A stretch of DNA of 64,000 nucleotides from Dendrolimus kikuchii (taxonomy: Eukaryota > Arthropoda > Insecta > Lepidoptera > Lasiocampidae): NCBI GenBank assembly GCA_019925095.2, contig CM034412.1:11756001-11820000 (forward strand), given 5' to 3'. The first letter of the stretch is position 1. Each line of letters opens with the position of its first letter. A program made the position numbers and the translations under genes. The notes below the pieces were generated by a model that saw only the letters and a program-made list of their open reading frames with translations, was not told where the DNA came from and ran no database searches. Below, in pieces: positions 10,146-21,252 of this stretch.

Positions 10146-11172
10146 TACTTTGATTTTTAATTACCTGAACTAAAATGACAACTACGATTGATTTTTTTAT
10201 GTTGCAAGCTTGGAGCATATTGTTGTGTTACGGCCTATTCTATTCTATTTTTGGCTAGAATGGCGCCAACGCACAGGCATTGATTTTGCTAATGACACAG
10301 TAACGACAGTACAAAGTGACAGGTGTTGGAATATTTTGAACAAAGGTAGGATATTAATCGGTATTCAGTCCCAAACACCTTCTGTAATCCTGTAGACAAA
10401 ACAAACATGTATTATGTTAGGCTACCTACACTATAAGTAAATATTATTAAGCATTAAAAATTTACATAAAATGTATATACAAACATTATTCTTTAGAGTT
10501 AGTAAAGAATTAACACTGACAGAGCGGGAGAAATCTTGTGGAAGAGTATCATAAAATTATCCGTGCAGGAACATAGAAAGAATACAATTTCCTGCGGCCG
10601 GGCCACCTGTCGTAAGAGGCGATAAAACAACCCACAACCAGGTGGTAGGGCATTTTCCCGACTGGATGGCGACCACTCCTGGTCTAACGTATGTCGCCAT
10701 AACAACCTTGAGTTGTGTTCCAACACTAGTGACCAGGTTTCAGTCCCTTAAGATAGCAGCAGCGCATTTGTAGCACCTTTGGTGTTGCAAATGTCCATAG
10801 GCGATAGTAACCGCTTTCCATCAAGTGGGCCGTCTGCCTGTCTCCTGTAATAAAAAATAAATAAAAAAGTGAAGTAATGATTTTAGGGCAATGAAAGAAA
10901 ATATGCTCCAAGGTCCCTTCAGCTAATCCACATTCGCAAAGAGAGTGGGTCTCGGACCCTGATCTTGGTTAAGCATACTGGCGTATAACAGTGACCCAAT
11001 CTAAGGCGAATTATGCAAAATACATTTTTTTTTTTGAGAGAAGGCGATGTTCAATATGGCCCATTCATAATCGAGTTTTGTGAGACGTTGTTACGCTCCA
11101 AGCTTGCAACATACAAAAAAAAAACAATCGCAACTGTCATTTTAGTCCAGGTAATTAAAAATCAGAGTATAC
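10146..11172. mobile_element. Long inverted-repeat (foldback) element carrying repeat A
   Basis: The arm at 10146-10232 (GATTTTTAATTACCTGAACT, then ATGTTGCAAGCTTGGAGC) returns as its reverse complement at 11085-11172 with most positions matching. Between the arms are about 850 bp, including a repeat A copy at 10549-10858. No transposase frame, so it is non-autonomous. Confidence 0.7.
10549..10858 (-). repeat. Repeat A copy 3, near full length
   Basis: On the minus strand it runs from TTATTACAGGAGACAGGCAG to the terminal TTCTATGTTCCTGCACGGAT, about 310 bp. It contains the family landmarks ACCATCGCCTATGGACA, AACTCAAGGTTGTTATGGCG and CGCCTCTTACGACAGG. It lies inside the foldback element. Confidence 0.8.
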
Positions 11173-11854
11173 TTTAATGTTGGTACTAATTTTGTCAACG
11201 ACTTCGTGTGGATTTTTTTAAAGTTTCCCACGGGATCCGTATATTTCGGGATAAAGGGTAGTCTGTATCCTAACTTTGGATGTGAACTAGCTCTGTTATG
11301 AGTTTCATTAAAATGTATTCAGTATTTTTCGTCTGATGCCTCGAACAAAAAGACAGTAATTCCAAACATCGTATTTTTAGAATCTTACGGTATATTTTTT
11401 ATTTTACTTTAAAATCATATGAATTTGAGTCTGCAGGTTTAGAATATATATAAACAAATATAAAACTGAAGTCGTAAGTGATTTACTACATGGAAATGGT
11501 GACCTTTTACTTAATGTTTGTTTTCTATTTTAAAAAGAAATTTTGTCACGAAATATAATGCATAAATTTGTTTCGAAGTGAACAATAGATATATCCTATG
11601 ATATTGATTACTTTGAAGCAAAAGTTATTTGTCTTAAAAATCTAAATTGATTAGTGAAATTGCCTTTTCGAGTTGTCTCAAGAACTGTTGTTTAGTGTTA
11701 GGCAAAGACCTACAATTTGGTTGAGATTGATAATAATTTATACATGTGACAAGGCTGTATGAATTAGTTCTTTTGTCTGCCATGTCGACGATCATCATCA
11801 AAAACCATTTCAAAATAATACACATTATACTCAATTACAATATTGGAATTTAAA
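11173..11854. other. Spacer with a decayed repeat D fragment
   Basis: The segment around 11205-11300 (CCCACGGGATCC, GGATAAAGGGTAGTCTGTAT) resembles the CCGCGGGATTCCCAGGATAA block of repeat D. The rest is AT-rich with no gene. Confidence 0.45.
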
Positions 11855-12059
11855 TATATCGAGCCTTTATCGCCATTTTATCGGAAGCGGCAAATGGACT
11901 TAAGTATATTTTTGGTACAATAGATATTTTAAACTATTATTTTGTTTTTAAACTTTCAGTTTTTAAATCAGTAGGCTCTAATCTAACTAAAAGTGAAACA
12001 AAAAATATATTAAGGTACAAATGTCGCTTACGATAAAATAGCGGTAAAGGCTCGATATA
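11855..12059. mobile_element. TIR MITE (TATATCGAGCC family), 205 bp
   Basis: Left arm TATATCGAGCCTTTATCGCC, then ATTTTATCGGAAGCGG; the right arm at 12022-12059 is its reverse complement with few mismatches. A shorter relative of 9042-9521. Confidence 0.8.
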
Positions 12060-12119
12060 ATAGAAAGTAGACTTAATTGGGTATTTGACAGCCACATCAA
12101 CTGAGACACTTTTTATCAT

Positions 12120-12560
12120 CGCACAATGCGTTACAGCCTCCTTGATTTTGTATGAGAATACTAGCTTATGACGTCACAATTTTAACTAGTCAAATATCTT
12201 ATTGATTGTTGTTTAAAATATAATTAACGGTTGTAAGTAATATGTTAATTGGACATTTTGACTCCTGCTCTTTTATATGAATACTATCTTAGAATTTGTT
12301 ATAATATGTGTCAAATACCCAATTTTTAAACTTATATGTATGATTTTCAAAAAATGTTCTCCAGTGATAGTTAGTTTGAATAAAAACATGGGAACTTTGA
12401 ATTTTAGTGGTGGAAATAAAATATTTTGAACAAGTTCGCCATTTACATTGAAAGCTTTGTCGCTACACAAGACTGTACTGTTCAATTATAATGTTATGAT
12501 ATAATTAATATTTTAGAGAAGCAAAAATGGAAGCGTTGGTAAGACTGACAGTATTGTGAG
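12120..12560. repeat. Interspersed repeat F
   Basis: Has TTATGACGTCAC, GTCAAATATCTTATTGAT and GTGTCAAATACCC in the same order as 60000-60400, at similar spacing, so both are copies of one dispersed repeat. No coding capacity. Confidence 0.5.
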
Positions 12561-12694
12561 TCCAAAAACCTTATGAATTAATTTTAATTTGGTCTATCAA
12601 GGGTTACGGAGTCTTCTTGTATTTGAATGCTATATCGTATTGATATAGACGTTAACGCCATCTATTAAGCGAATCAAATAAGAATAGATATATA

Positions 12695-13330
12695 GCACCC
12701 ACAGCTAGGTGATAGGGTATTTGCTCGACGGGATGGCCACCCCTGGTCTAAAGCAGGGGTTGCCAAATGGCGGACCGCAGTCCGCAACCCGACCGCCGAC
12801 CCATTTTGTGCGGACCGCGAGAACACAGCGACTTGCTCTACAATTTCAAAACATACATGCGGAAGTTTCCAGTGAAGAGTTCTGGATAAAATTTGTGTGT
12901 GGTAATAAATATCCAAAACTACAAAAATTAGCTTTGAAACTTCTTACTTTGTTTGGGTCATTTTCATGTCATTTTCGAAAATGAACTTCATTAAGAATAA
13001 ATTTTCGATCTCGACTTACTGATGAACATCTCCAGGATTTAATGTCAATAGCTAGCACCAATTTTACTCCAAACTTCAGACAGATAGTCCGCAACAAAAA
13101 ATGTCATTTTTCTCATTGATATGTAAAAAAATACCTTTGTTATTTCCGTAATTACATTTGTTTAATAAAAAAAAAATCTATAAAATGTGCGGACCGCGTT
13201 GGTCATTTCATTTCCTAAAACGGACCCCGAGCGAAACTAATTGGTGACCCCTGGTCTAGAGTATGCCGCCATAACAACCTTGAGTCGTGTTCCGGCATTA
13301 CTGGGCAGGTTCTAGTCTTCCTGCAGAGAA
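12695..13330 (-). repeat. Repeat A copy 4, split by a hAT MITE
   Basis: The halves 12695-12753 and 13254-13330 form one repeat A on the minus strand, interrupted at the word GTCTAGAG. The joined order matches the uninterrupted copies at 6124-6359 and 14745-14985. Confidence 0.8.
12754..13253. mobile_element. hAT-type MITE, 500 bp, inserted in repeat A
   Basis: Ends CAGGGGTTGCCAA and TTGGTGACCCCTG are an inverted repeat. The duplication GTCTAAAG (12746-12753) and GTCTAGAG (13254-13261) has one mismatch. It contains ATTTTGTGCGGACCGCG and AAAATGTGCGGACCGCG. A shorter copy of the family lies at 17129-17348. Confidence 0.88.
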
Positions 13331-14427
13331 CTCATTGTTAGCTTTTGTTCACATAGGCTCCATTATTTTTATTCGTTTGTCTGAGCGTGTAGTTACATAT
13401 TTATATTCAAAATATGGATACAATACTTTTTATAACCTTTTAACCGTTAAGGGACTCGAAAATATGCCTATAATGCATATAGAGATTGAATAATGCTGTC
13501 ACAGTATTTGTAATGTAGCATTTAATGCATTTATTTTAACGTGTAAACTATAAAAAAGTGGTTGCGAATGATGATGGGCTCAGGAGATCGGCAATCTGTC
13601 AATACCTGTAACTTGTAAGGAATGGTTTTTTAAAAGAAATTTACAGATCATGGTAGAACTTACCATACATAAAGACGTTTGTGGTCAATAAGTAAATGGA
13701 AAATAAATAACTAATGAAAATATTTTAAAATATAAATTTGTTTTATTTTTGCTCGTATTTCAAATTTTTCCTTTTTATAAAATACGTTACCTTCTCATGA
13801 GGCTTGACTTGCTTGCTGCGAGCGTTATACATTCTAGTGGAAGGGATTGTGGAGCGTTGATGTCATTAACAACGAAATATACAAATATCATTGGTTGATT
13901 TGAAAATCGCGCCTTTCTCTGCAAGTCCACGCCCACTTCGACCAACCTCTTGACATGGGTCGTTCTGAACGCTGTGTTCGAAAATAATGACGTCATTGGT
14001 GACGTTTTCGCCACGACCATAACGACCGTGGTCGCTATATGGAACGGCTGACGGAGCATTGTGGACGTTTACGCTATTCATGCATATAATTACATATTTT
14101 AGTAAGTATTCGTGACTAGTAGATATTGACGTTTCGGCAACTTTTCCGTAGCATTAAGACGGTAGACGGCTACTGAAAACCGGCCGAAACGGAATAAAAA
14201 ATCATATAAAATTTCGCGCTTAAAACCGTTAAAAAGCAGTTTTAATTATTCTATTTAATGATTTTTAAATATGTTATAGATCAACCAAATTAAATCAGTC
14301 TTGTTGAAAGGCACAAACTGGAAGGACATGTCAGTATTTTTCATGATAATGAATGATTCAAGTTTGTTTATATAGATCAGTGGTTGATTCACCAAAATTG
14401 AAAGAGAAATGAACCGTCAAATATCGG
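13331..14427. other. Spacer with a repeat C copy
   Basis: The segment 14100-14260 carries GACGTTTCGGC, GACGGCTACTGAAAACCGGC and TTAAAACCGTTAAAAAGC. This relates it to 47480-47660 and 6000-6120. Elsewhere I see nothing I can name; the short open frames at 13787-14081 overlap one another in several frames and look non-coding. Confidence 0.45.
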
Positions 14428-14547
14428 CTTTATAGCCGGTTCCTGTATGTTACTATACATTCACCTGCACTACCATCGATTGAATTTTGACATTACTTGT
14501 ATGGAGCTTGTGACAATTTTAACCGGTTGTAAATTTTAACGGCCGGT
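14428..14547. repeat. Palindromic CCGGTTCCT MITE, diverged copy
   Basis: Contains AGCCGGTTCCTGTATGTTAC and GAATTTTGACATTACTTGTA, followed by TGGAGCTTGTGACAATTTTA. Same family as the better preserved palindrome at 47261-47400. Confidence 0.55.
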
Positions 14548-14617
14548 AAGATTAGGAGTGGGCCATTAGTGGCTCGCCTGGCATAGGTAATACATAGCTG
14601 TATAATATAATGGATTA

Positions 14618-14985
14618 ACATTAGCAACACTTCTGGTAGTGCAAATGTCCGTAGATGAAGGTAACCACTTTTCATCATCATGTGGAACGTAAGCCTGTTT
14701 GCTATAGTCTAACAATAAAAATACCTAAATAAGTTAAACAACAAAACAACCCACAGCCAGTTGGTAGGGTATTTGCACGACTGGATGGCGACCACCCCTG
14801 GTCCAGAGTATGCCGCCATAACAACCTTGTGTTGTGTTCCGGCATTAGAGACGAGGTTCCAGTGATTCTTAAGAGAGCAGCAGCGCCTTTGTAGCACCTT
14901 TGGTGTTACAAATGTCCATAGGCGATGGTAACCGCTTTCCATCAAGTGGGCCGTCTGCCTGGCTGCTGAGCTCCTGCCATAAAAA
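14618..14985 (-). repeat. Repeat A: decayed fragment plus a good copy
   Basis: 14618-14706 is a decayed version (GCAAATGTCCGTAGATGAAG). 14745-14985 is a good copy ending in the GCTGAGCTCCTG boundary and an A run. Both point the same way, possibly as two insertions. Confidence 0.75.
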
Positions 14986-15019
14986 AAAAGTTAAAGTTGC
15001 GCCACTTTTATTGTAAAAC

Positions 15020-15325
15020 TCGGATATGCCCACGACTTCGTCCACGCTTGAATTTTAAAAAGAATGTAAGCTACCGTTTTAGTGAAAACTGTGCCGGAAT
15101 AAGCTAATTATGCACTCGAACAACTACAAACCGCCCCCGGGAAAATTTCCGCGGGATTAACGGGATAAAAAATATTACACATTTTTTTATTCTTTTATTT
15201 TAAAGGGGCTTAGAACCTTTAAAAAAATTGTAGCGTGTTATCTATCGTTTATATAGTCTATTCCAGTTGTTTTAGCTTCAATGTCCAGACACGGCATGTT
15301 TAAAATTGTATAATATTATACATAC
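15020..15325. repeat. Repeat D copy
   Basis: Shares ACGACTTCGTCCACGCTTGA, GAATGTAAGCTACCGTTTTA, CGTTTATATAGTCTATTCCA and GACACGGCATGTTTA with 56870-57300, and its second half with 30305-30650. A non-coding dispersed repeat, probably the 3' part of a non-LTR element or a SINE; the class is inference. Confidence 0.6.
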
Positions 15326-15516
15326 ATGTTGTTCGTGCCTACCCCGCAAGGGAACTTGCGTGAAGTTATGTATGTATGTATTAGTCGGAAAGGAGATATT
15401 GTCAAAAAACTGCTATAAAGGCGCCATTTTTTCAATATGGCGGCGCTAGCGGTAGCAACTATACGATGTGGCAAAATTAACATTCGGAAAGAGCACATCG
15501 AAATCTACAAAATTAC

Positions 15517-15953
15517 TAGAGATGTGCCGATTATGTGGCCGACTAACCGATTAGTCGGTTGATACGTAGTATCCATAGTAGTTTGTGGTCGGTTGTAAAG
15601 AGGCCTACTAGGTGGCCAAGGCTACCACGGTTTCGGTGATTTCCGCGATGCTTCGTTTATAGTTGATTCGCGCGCGCAAGTTCAATCGCTGCATGCGCGC
15701 GTGTCGGAATCTGTTTTGTTTACTTCGCAGTGGTTTCTTGATTATTGCTTTTTTACGGGTTAGAGACGGTGTTTTTGTGAAAAAATAAAAAATATTTTTG
15801 TTTCAAAATACTGTTATTGTTCATTAAAGTGAAAGAGCTCAATTAAAAATTAATCATGTCAAAAAGAAAGTCTCGTGTATGGTTTACAAAGTGTTAGTAA
15901 AGTATAGATTACACAAACTACAATTAAGAAGCCGGATAGTCGGCACATCTCTA
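15517..15953. mobile_element. hAT-type MITE with a residual transposase start, 437 bp
   Basis: Ends TAGAGATGTGCCGA and TCGGCACATCTCTA are perfect over 14 bp. The 8-bp duplication AAAATTAC is perfect at 15509-15516 and 15954-15961. At 15856 an ATG opens a frame beginning MSKRKSRVWF, like the N-terminus of BED-finger hAT transposases, closing after 12 codons. It therefore looks like an internal deletion product of an autonomous element, keeping the leader and first codons. Confidence 0.92.
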
Positions 15954-15961
15954 AAAATTAC

Positions 15962-17128
15962 CTATTTTCAAAACTGCTGACAAAACTTGCGTATCCATAG
16001 TAGTTTATGAAACTTGCCAAGTATCCCCCTATTTTTTAACCAATGACAGTACATTGCTAGTAATAAATGCATTTTATTAAAATCAATTTCTTCACAATAA
16101 CTTTTATATAAATAAGTGGGTCAAAGTTTATACGAAATATAACCACTACGCACTGAGTGGGCTAACAGTTAATAAATTATGTACATGACGTCATGCATAT
16201 TCAACAGTGGATATTCCAATTAGCAACACAAGGTTGTAGTTTAAAAATAAACGCAGGTCAATAACATGTTATTTAAACAAGGCCACTTGCGAGTCTGGAA
16301 TGGAAGACTCCGCGAAAGTCAAGCCACACGGAGCGGTTTAATGCGGCGCTATTCTGGCCACTGCTACCATTTCGTAAACAAGACTGAAAACGATAATCAA
16401 AACGCAAGAGAAGCAGTCTCTTGCGTTTTAATGTAGAAATTCATCATTAGATTTGAAACAAAGTTTTATAGACCATCACATACAGAAATTAAACTCGATA
16501 AAAGAAAAATTATCGAGTGTTTAAAGCCGTTTTTAAAGCTTATTTAAAAAAAATACTGGGCGAGTATTATATAAATTCCTTCTTGTATTATTCCAACTGC
16601 ATTTTCATAGCGGTGCGTCGCGCGTCGTCGCCACGCACCGTGTGTACACGCAGGATACAAATTCCACATGAAATGTGTTGATAACGTCATTCTAATGCGT
16701 TGATAACGTCTTTACAATTTGTTGTATCGTGAGTTTGGGTATATGCGCCCAGTCTGCAACAGTTTGTATCGAGCTTCCATGTTGGAAATTACAAATTGCA
16801 AAATGTATTTTTCCTAAAATATACAATATGATAAAGAACCTAACCGAATAGTATAGGAGTGTAATATTCACCTTACTTTGTAAGTACATATCTATTGAAT
16901 TTAGTGGTTTTGATGTATTTAATCTTATTTGAGATAAGATAAATGTACCATATTACGGCATATTAAGCAGTTTTCTACTTTGAAGATGATTTTTAGAAAA
17001 AGTAGGCATGTGCTATAGATGGATACTGTTTTAATCTATAGATTCCTATTATAAAATTGACGTAGAATTTTATTTTGCTGCGTAACCTTTAATTTATAGA
17101 AATAATCGTTCTTTCTGAACCTCTAGCT
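15962..17128. other. Spacer with one strong small hairpin
   Basis: Contains the perfect 13-bp hairpin at 16399-16429 and the twice-repeated word GTTGATAACGTC (16678-16703). I see no gene or full mobile element. Confidence 0.5.
16399..16429. repeat. Perfect 13-bp stem, 5-nt loop hairpin
   Basis: AAAACGCAAGAGA is followed by AGCAG and then its exact reverse complement. Too short for a canonical animal pre-miRNA; function unknown. Confidence 0.7.
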
Positions 17129-17348
17129 CAGGGAATAGCGGACTGTGGTCCGCATCCAGACTGCCGACCCAATTTGTGCGGACCGCGAAAAAAATTATTT
17201 TTTCTCATTGATATCTAAAAAAATACCTTTGTTATTTTCGTAAATACATTTGTTTAATAAATAATTTTTCTGTAAAATGTTGTGCGGACCGTGATGGTCA
17301 TTTCATTTTTTAAAAGGGACCCCGAGCGAAACTAATTGGTGACCCCTG
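17129..17348. mobile_element. hAT-type MITE, short copy of the 12754 family
   Basis: Begins CAGGGAATAGCGGACTGTGG and ends AACTAATTGGTGACCCCTG. Its internal text matches the 12754-13253 element (CTCATTGATATCTAAAAAAA, GTGCGGACCG), with a central deletion. The 8-bp duplication is no longer clear. Confidence 0.78.
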
Positions 17349-20303
17349 CTCAGGTTGTCCCTAATTCCGTGCTAAATTTTAGCTACCGACCGATCATTGA
17401 ACCTAATTCCGCGCTAGCTTTAAAGCATACGTTTGGCTAGGAATTTTATATATTTTGGAAGCTTTTCTTTAAAGGTCATATTTAATTTATTTTAGAGCCT
17501 TTTCAAGACTTTCCGATGCGTATTTGAAAGGAACCATTATTTTTGAAAAATAATAAATATTGTATTTATATGTAATTCTTTACCTAAAAACAATAATTTA
17601 TAATTTGTTACAGAAACTAATATTTCTCCTTTCCTTATTGCATATTTTATTTTATCCCGTGTATGCCGGAATGAAGGACATAAGTAAAAACTTGTGTGCT
17701 TTATTACTGAAGTCAAAAAATCGTTTTAAGTGTAATAAAATTTCTAAATAGATATACAAAAATAATGATATAGTTATATAACATATACACCATCAATATA
17801 AGAAAGTATTCTGTATCAATTTTAAAAAGCTTAATTTAAGTTTGACGGTCATTTCATATATTCGAAAATATGAAATATACTAAAAGATTAATCATTTCAG
17901 ACTCTATTATAATAGGTAAAATTTTAAAAAGCATGTACCGTAGTTACGCGTCACAATAATTTACAGTTATTATTAAACATATATGCATCAAATTTATTAA
18001 TTAATGTAACGCCATTAAGAAATAAAAATCTGACCTATTTTCCCCTTGACGATATTAAATTTAGAAGAATATAAAATTTTGACAATATCGCACTGGAGTC
18101 GTATTTTGGATTTCTGGCAAAGCCAAGATTATTGTAATAGCAGAATTGGGCCCCACACAAGTGATCATAATGACGGCAGTCATAAAAATTGTCCTTTTCT
18201 CTTAAAATATGCTTTATAATAACTCAAACTAGCTCTGTTGATAACTGGTAATCAATTATTTCACAAATTTACATTATATAAACTTGACGGTATCTCATAA
18301 AATTCTTATGAAAATGCACGGTCACCTTATCTACGCCCGACAACAACAGATCTGTAGAAACCGCGATGTGGCTGCGATTGCCGCTTTCGTAAACTCGACA
18401 CGGTGTTTATAACTATTATGTGTATTCTAATATCGTGTTATTTTGCTGTATTCGATTTATATTTTATGTGCTATTGTAAAAATCATATTTTATTGACTGT
18501 TTTCTTATTTTGCGTCAAAAATCAAAATATCACATGTACATTTACTTAATAGCGTTTTTTTATGTAGGTTAGTTTCGTGGCCCTACTAGTTATTCGCACT
18601 ATAGTTATTTTTAATATACGAGAAAAAAAGATAGATGACACTGAACAACAATAATATACCCAGAGACAAGGACTTTAATTTGTCTTCACTGTACCATACT
18701 TCTGCCATGTGTATTCGACATATAAAAATGACTGAAAAACGAAAAAAATTAATGTATTTATTTCAAAAGTTAATGATATAGTTTTTGAAAGTTATAAGTT
18801 TACCACCGCTTGCAAAGCAGTTTTTGTAACAGTACTTAAAGGAAATGAAGCGACACAACAAACTTTATATCTTGTATGTATAAACATTCGTGGGTTTTAA
18901 CATGTAATTTGAATCATGACAAAGTAGTTAGTATAAGTCGTGCGCAGAAGATTTGCCGATGATAACTCCTCCCGCTTCCTACAACCGCGACCCGCGGTCG
19001 TCTAGTTCTTAGTACTATAAGCCTCGGTCCCAGTCGTAGGAAGCGGGAAGGGTGATCATCGGCAAACTTAGTAACTGAAAGAACTTGATCTACTAATAGT
19101 AAATTTTCATCCTTTAATAAACGTTTTCTCACAAATGTTGCTTTACAAAATTTTTGAGATGAAACTTTTTTAGCCACGGTAGTAAATTATTTCGATTGGA
19201 ACGAAAAAGCATAACGCCGTGAATTTAAACACTATGTTCATAAAGATAGAGTTGGAAATATTTTGAAGTTTTGAAGGACATCAATTAAATTGAAACTAGA
19301 GCATTTGCTTCCTATTTTAGTTATCATAAGCCGCTCGTGTCATTTGTTCAAAGTGAAAACAAGGAATCTGAATAATATGTCTTATCTTATCTTTGTAATA
19401 TATGAAATGTAATATTTTTCATTAAAATATAAGATTATTTTTGAGCTTGGTAAAAATATTATAAAATAATAATCCTAATACTCCTGATATTCTATATTTA
19501 TCCCATTCTCTTGAAGGCTACTTTTCTGAAGTGTCACTTCTGTCGTGTGTGATGATTAATTCAAACTATTAAAGAAAAGAGTAGAAATTGTACCACGAGA
19601 GATATTTGATTAATATATTAAATTTGCACCATTACATTTTGAAGGAAAATTTTATGCGATAAAGTCAAAAATCAATTGTTGTTGGTGTTGCCAACATGTG
19701 AATTGAACACATACTTTTTTTTTAACTTGTTTTCTGAAAGCTTTTGAAATTTGAACAATATATTGTTTGCTCATTTATCAAACTTCTTAACCTTGAAAAT
19801 GAACGGAAGTTATTAATAAATCGATTCATATTTTCTAGTATTCATGACTTGTGCTTGCATACGAAAGTCAACGTTAAACTTCAAAACGAGTTCAATTTTA
19901 AAATTCGGTTTGAATAATTATTTTCCGATGAGATGCGTTGCTTTTTTTAGATTCTTATTTTTAATTGAAAGTTCTTCAAGGTTCAGGGTTCCAAGATTAA
20001 ATGACAAAAAACAATTTACCTTTACAGATCTATTTCTTAATTTCAGAGACGAGCGCTTTGGTATCACAGAATTAAAAGAAATCTATTAAAACACCTACTT
20101 GACAGCATACGAGTTACGTTTTACAACACACGATTTCCATTACAGCGTCTGTAATATTAGAAAAGTATTATTTCTCTATACCTACAAAAACAACAAAATG
20201 CAGTTGTGATTATATACATAATTACTAAACATATAATAATATATTTAATATAAAATTAAGTCTCAAAAGACATGTTAAAGAAACGCATGTGTAAAGTGTC
20301 ATA
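17349..20303. other. Gene-poor AT-rich spacer
   Basis: About 3 kb without a supported gene. It contains only the foldback at 18951-19067. The 81-codon frame at 19844-20089 shows no recognisable motif and is not called. Confidence 0.5.
18951..19067. repeat. Foldback repeat with GTAGGAAGCGGGA arms
   Basis: Left arm 18951-18982 (TTTGCCGATGATAACTCC, then CCCGCTTCCTAC) and right arm 19036-19067 are near-complete reverse complements around a 53-bp centre. The preceding GCGCAGAAGATTTGCCGAT ties it to the TIR element at 6619-7213. Confidence 0.75.
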
Positions 20304-20460
20304 ATAACTACAATAACAGATCAGCCTACAAAAATTCAAAATTCTGGATCCGATGAATTATCGACTGAAGGTGATGAATTATCTGCTGAAGCTGATGATC
20401 AATATCTTATATAAATAAAAAACAATGGACTATGCGATCTGATTTCCTTCCTGACAATTT
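20304..20460 (+). pseudogene. Broken paralogue of the Gly/Asp/Tyr-rich gene
   Basis: The frame reads T-I-T-D-Q-P-T-K-I-Q-N-S, then an acidic stretch, then a stop (TAA), then I-K-N-N-G-L-C-D-L. The intact gene 282 bp downstream has T-A-I-T-N-Q-P-K-A-V-Q-N-S and I-K-R-N-G-L-C-D-L at equivalent places. Where that gene has its ATG this copy has ATA (20304-20306), and the in-frame TAA falls where the CC doublet should be. It is a tandem duplicate that has lost its start and reading frame. Confidence 0.75.
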
Positions 20461-20585
20461 CTTGTCAGTGGTAGGTACTATACACAATTTTGCCGCAGAA
20501 ATTTAATCAAAATAATTCTTTAAAATATCACCACTTAAATAGATGCGAATAAGAATTATATTAAAAAGCCATCTATTTTGTTAAA

Positions 20586-21179
20586 ATGTCTACCGCAATA
20601 ACAAATCAACCTAAAGCAGTACAAAATTCCGATCCCGATGGCGAACCTCCGCATTTAAACACTCAGATTGACGAAAAATATATTTGTTGCTACATTAAAA
20701 GAAATGGACTCTGCGATCTAAGTTCCTGTTTTAATGATTTTATCGCTGCATTAGATAGGTATATTCAATCTTGTTGTGGGAATTGTTGTTTTGATAATGA
20801 AGATTTATTTCAAAATACAAATTATGCACCCAATTCGACACAGATATATCATAACAGAAATGGTATATCTGGAAATAATTCATTCAATTTGAATGATAAT
20901 TCTGATGATTATGATTGTTACGACTGCAATTGTTGTGTTGGACTTCTTAGCGATGTAGATTGTGGAGGTTGGGACTATGACGACGGTGATAATGGAAGTG
21001 GAGACTATGACGACGGTGATTATGGAGGCGGAGACTATGGCGGCGATGATTATGGAAATGGAGATTATGGCGGCGGTGATTATGGAGGTGGAGATTATGG
21101 CGGCGGCGATTGTGGAGATGGTGATTATGGCGGCGGTGATTATGGAGGTGGAGATTATGGCGGAGGAAATGACGATTAA
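20586..21179 (+). CDS. Small Cys-doublet protein with Gly-Asp-Tyr tail
   Basis: A 197-aa protein that I do not recognise. Residues 1-13 (MSTAITNQPKAVQ) relate to the starts of the genes at 46356 and 52146. Residues 30-75 hold a core with CC, LC, SC, SCCGNCC. About residues 76-108 are Asn-rich; DCYDCNCC follows, and from about residue 122 the tail is DYGGG-like repeats encoded by 15-bp units. No signal peptide or membrane segment, so it is probably intracellular. The ATG is the first in frame and aligns with the paralogues; a TTTTGCCGCAG acceptor at 20498 may precede it. A broken copy lies just upstream and a MITE begins 73 bp after the stop. Metal binding or a structural role is only a guess. 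Confidence 0.8.
   Translation: MSTAITNQPKAVQNSDPDGEPPHLNTQIDEKYICCYIKRNGLCDLSSCFNDFIAALDRYIQSCCGNCCFDNEDLFQNTNYAPNSTQIYHNRNGISGNNSFNLNDNSDDYDCYDCNCCVGLLSDVDCGGWDYDDGDNGSGDYDDGDYGGGDYGGDDYGNGDYGGGDYGGGDYGGGDCGDGDYGGGDYGGGDYGGGNDD
20975..21170 (+). repeat. Coding minisatellite (GATTATGGAGGTGGA-like units)
   Basis: About a dozen imperfect 15-bp units alternate GGTGATTATGG with AGGTGGAGATTATGG, encoding GDYGG. Because the unit is a multiple of three, copy-number change lengthens or shortens the tail without a frameshift. Confidence 0.85.
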
Positions 21180-21252
21180 TCGACTCATAAAAATCATAAA
21201 TATAATTTGTGCAAGGAAGATGTTTCGTGGCAGAGCTCGATCTAGACTATTT

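Noticed and set aside
13787..14081. Two overlapping minus-strand frames of 90 and 71 codons
   Set aside because: No domain, no splice context, overlapping phases, and adjacent to repeat C sequence.
16399..16429. microRNA precursor
   Set aside because: A 13-bp stem with a 5-nt loop is too short for an animal pre-miRNA.
19844..20089. 81-codon plus-strand frame upstream of the small-gene cluster
   Set aside because: No head or core motif of the cluster, no acceptor, and AT-rich composition typical of chance frames.
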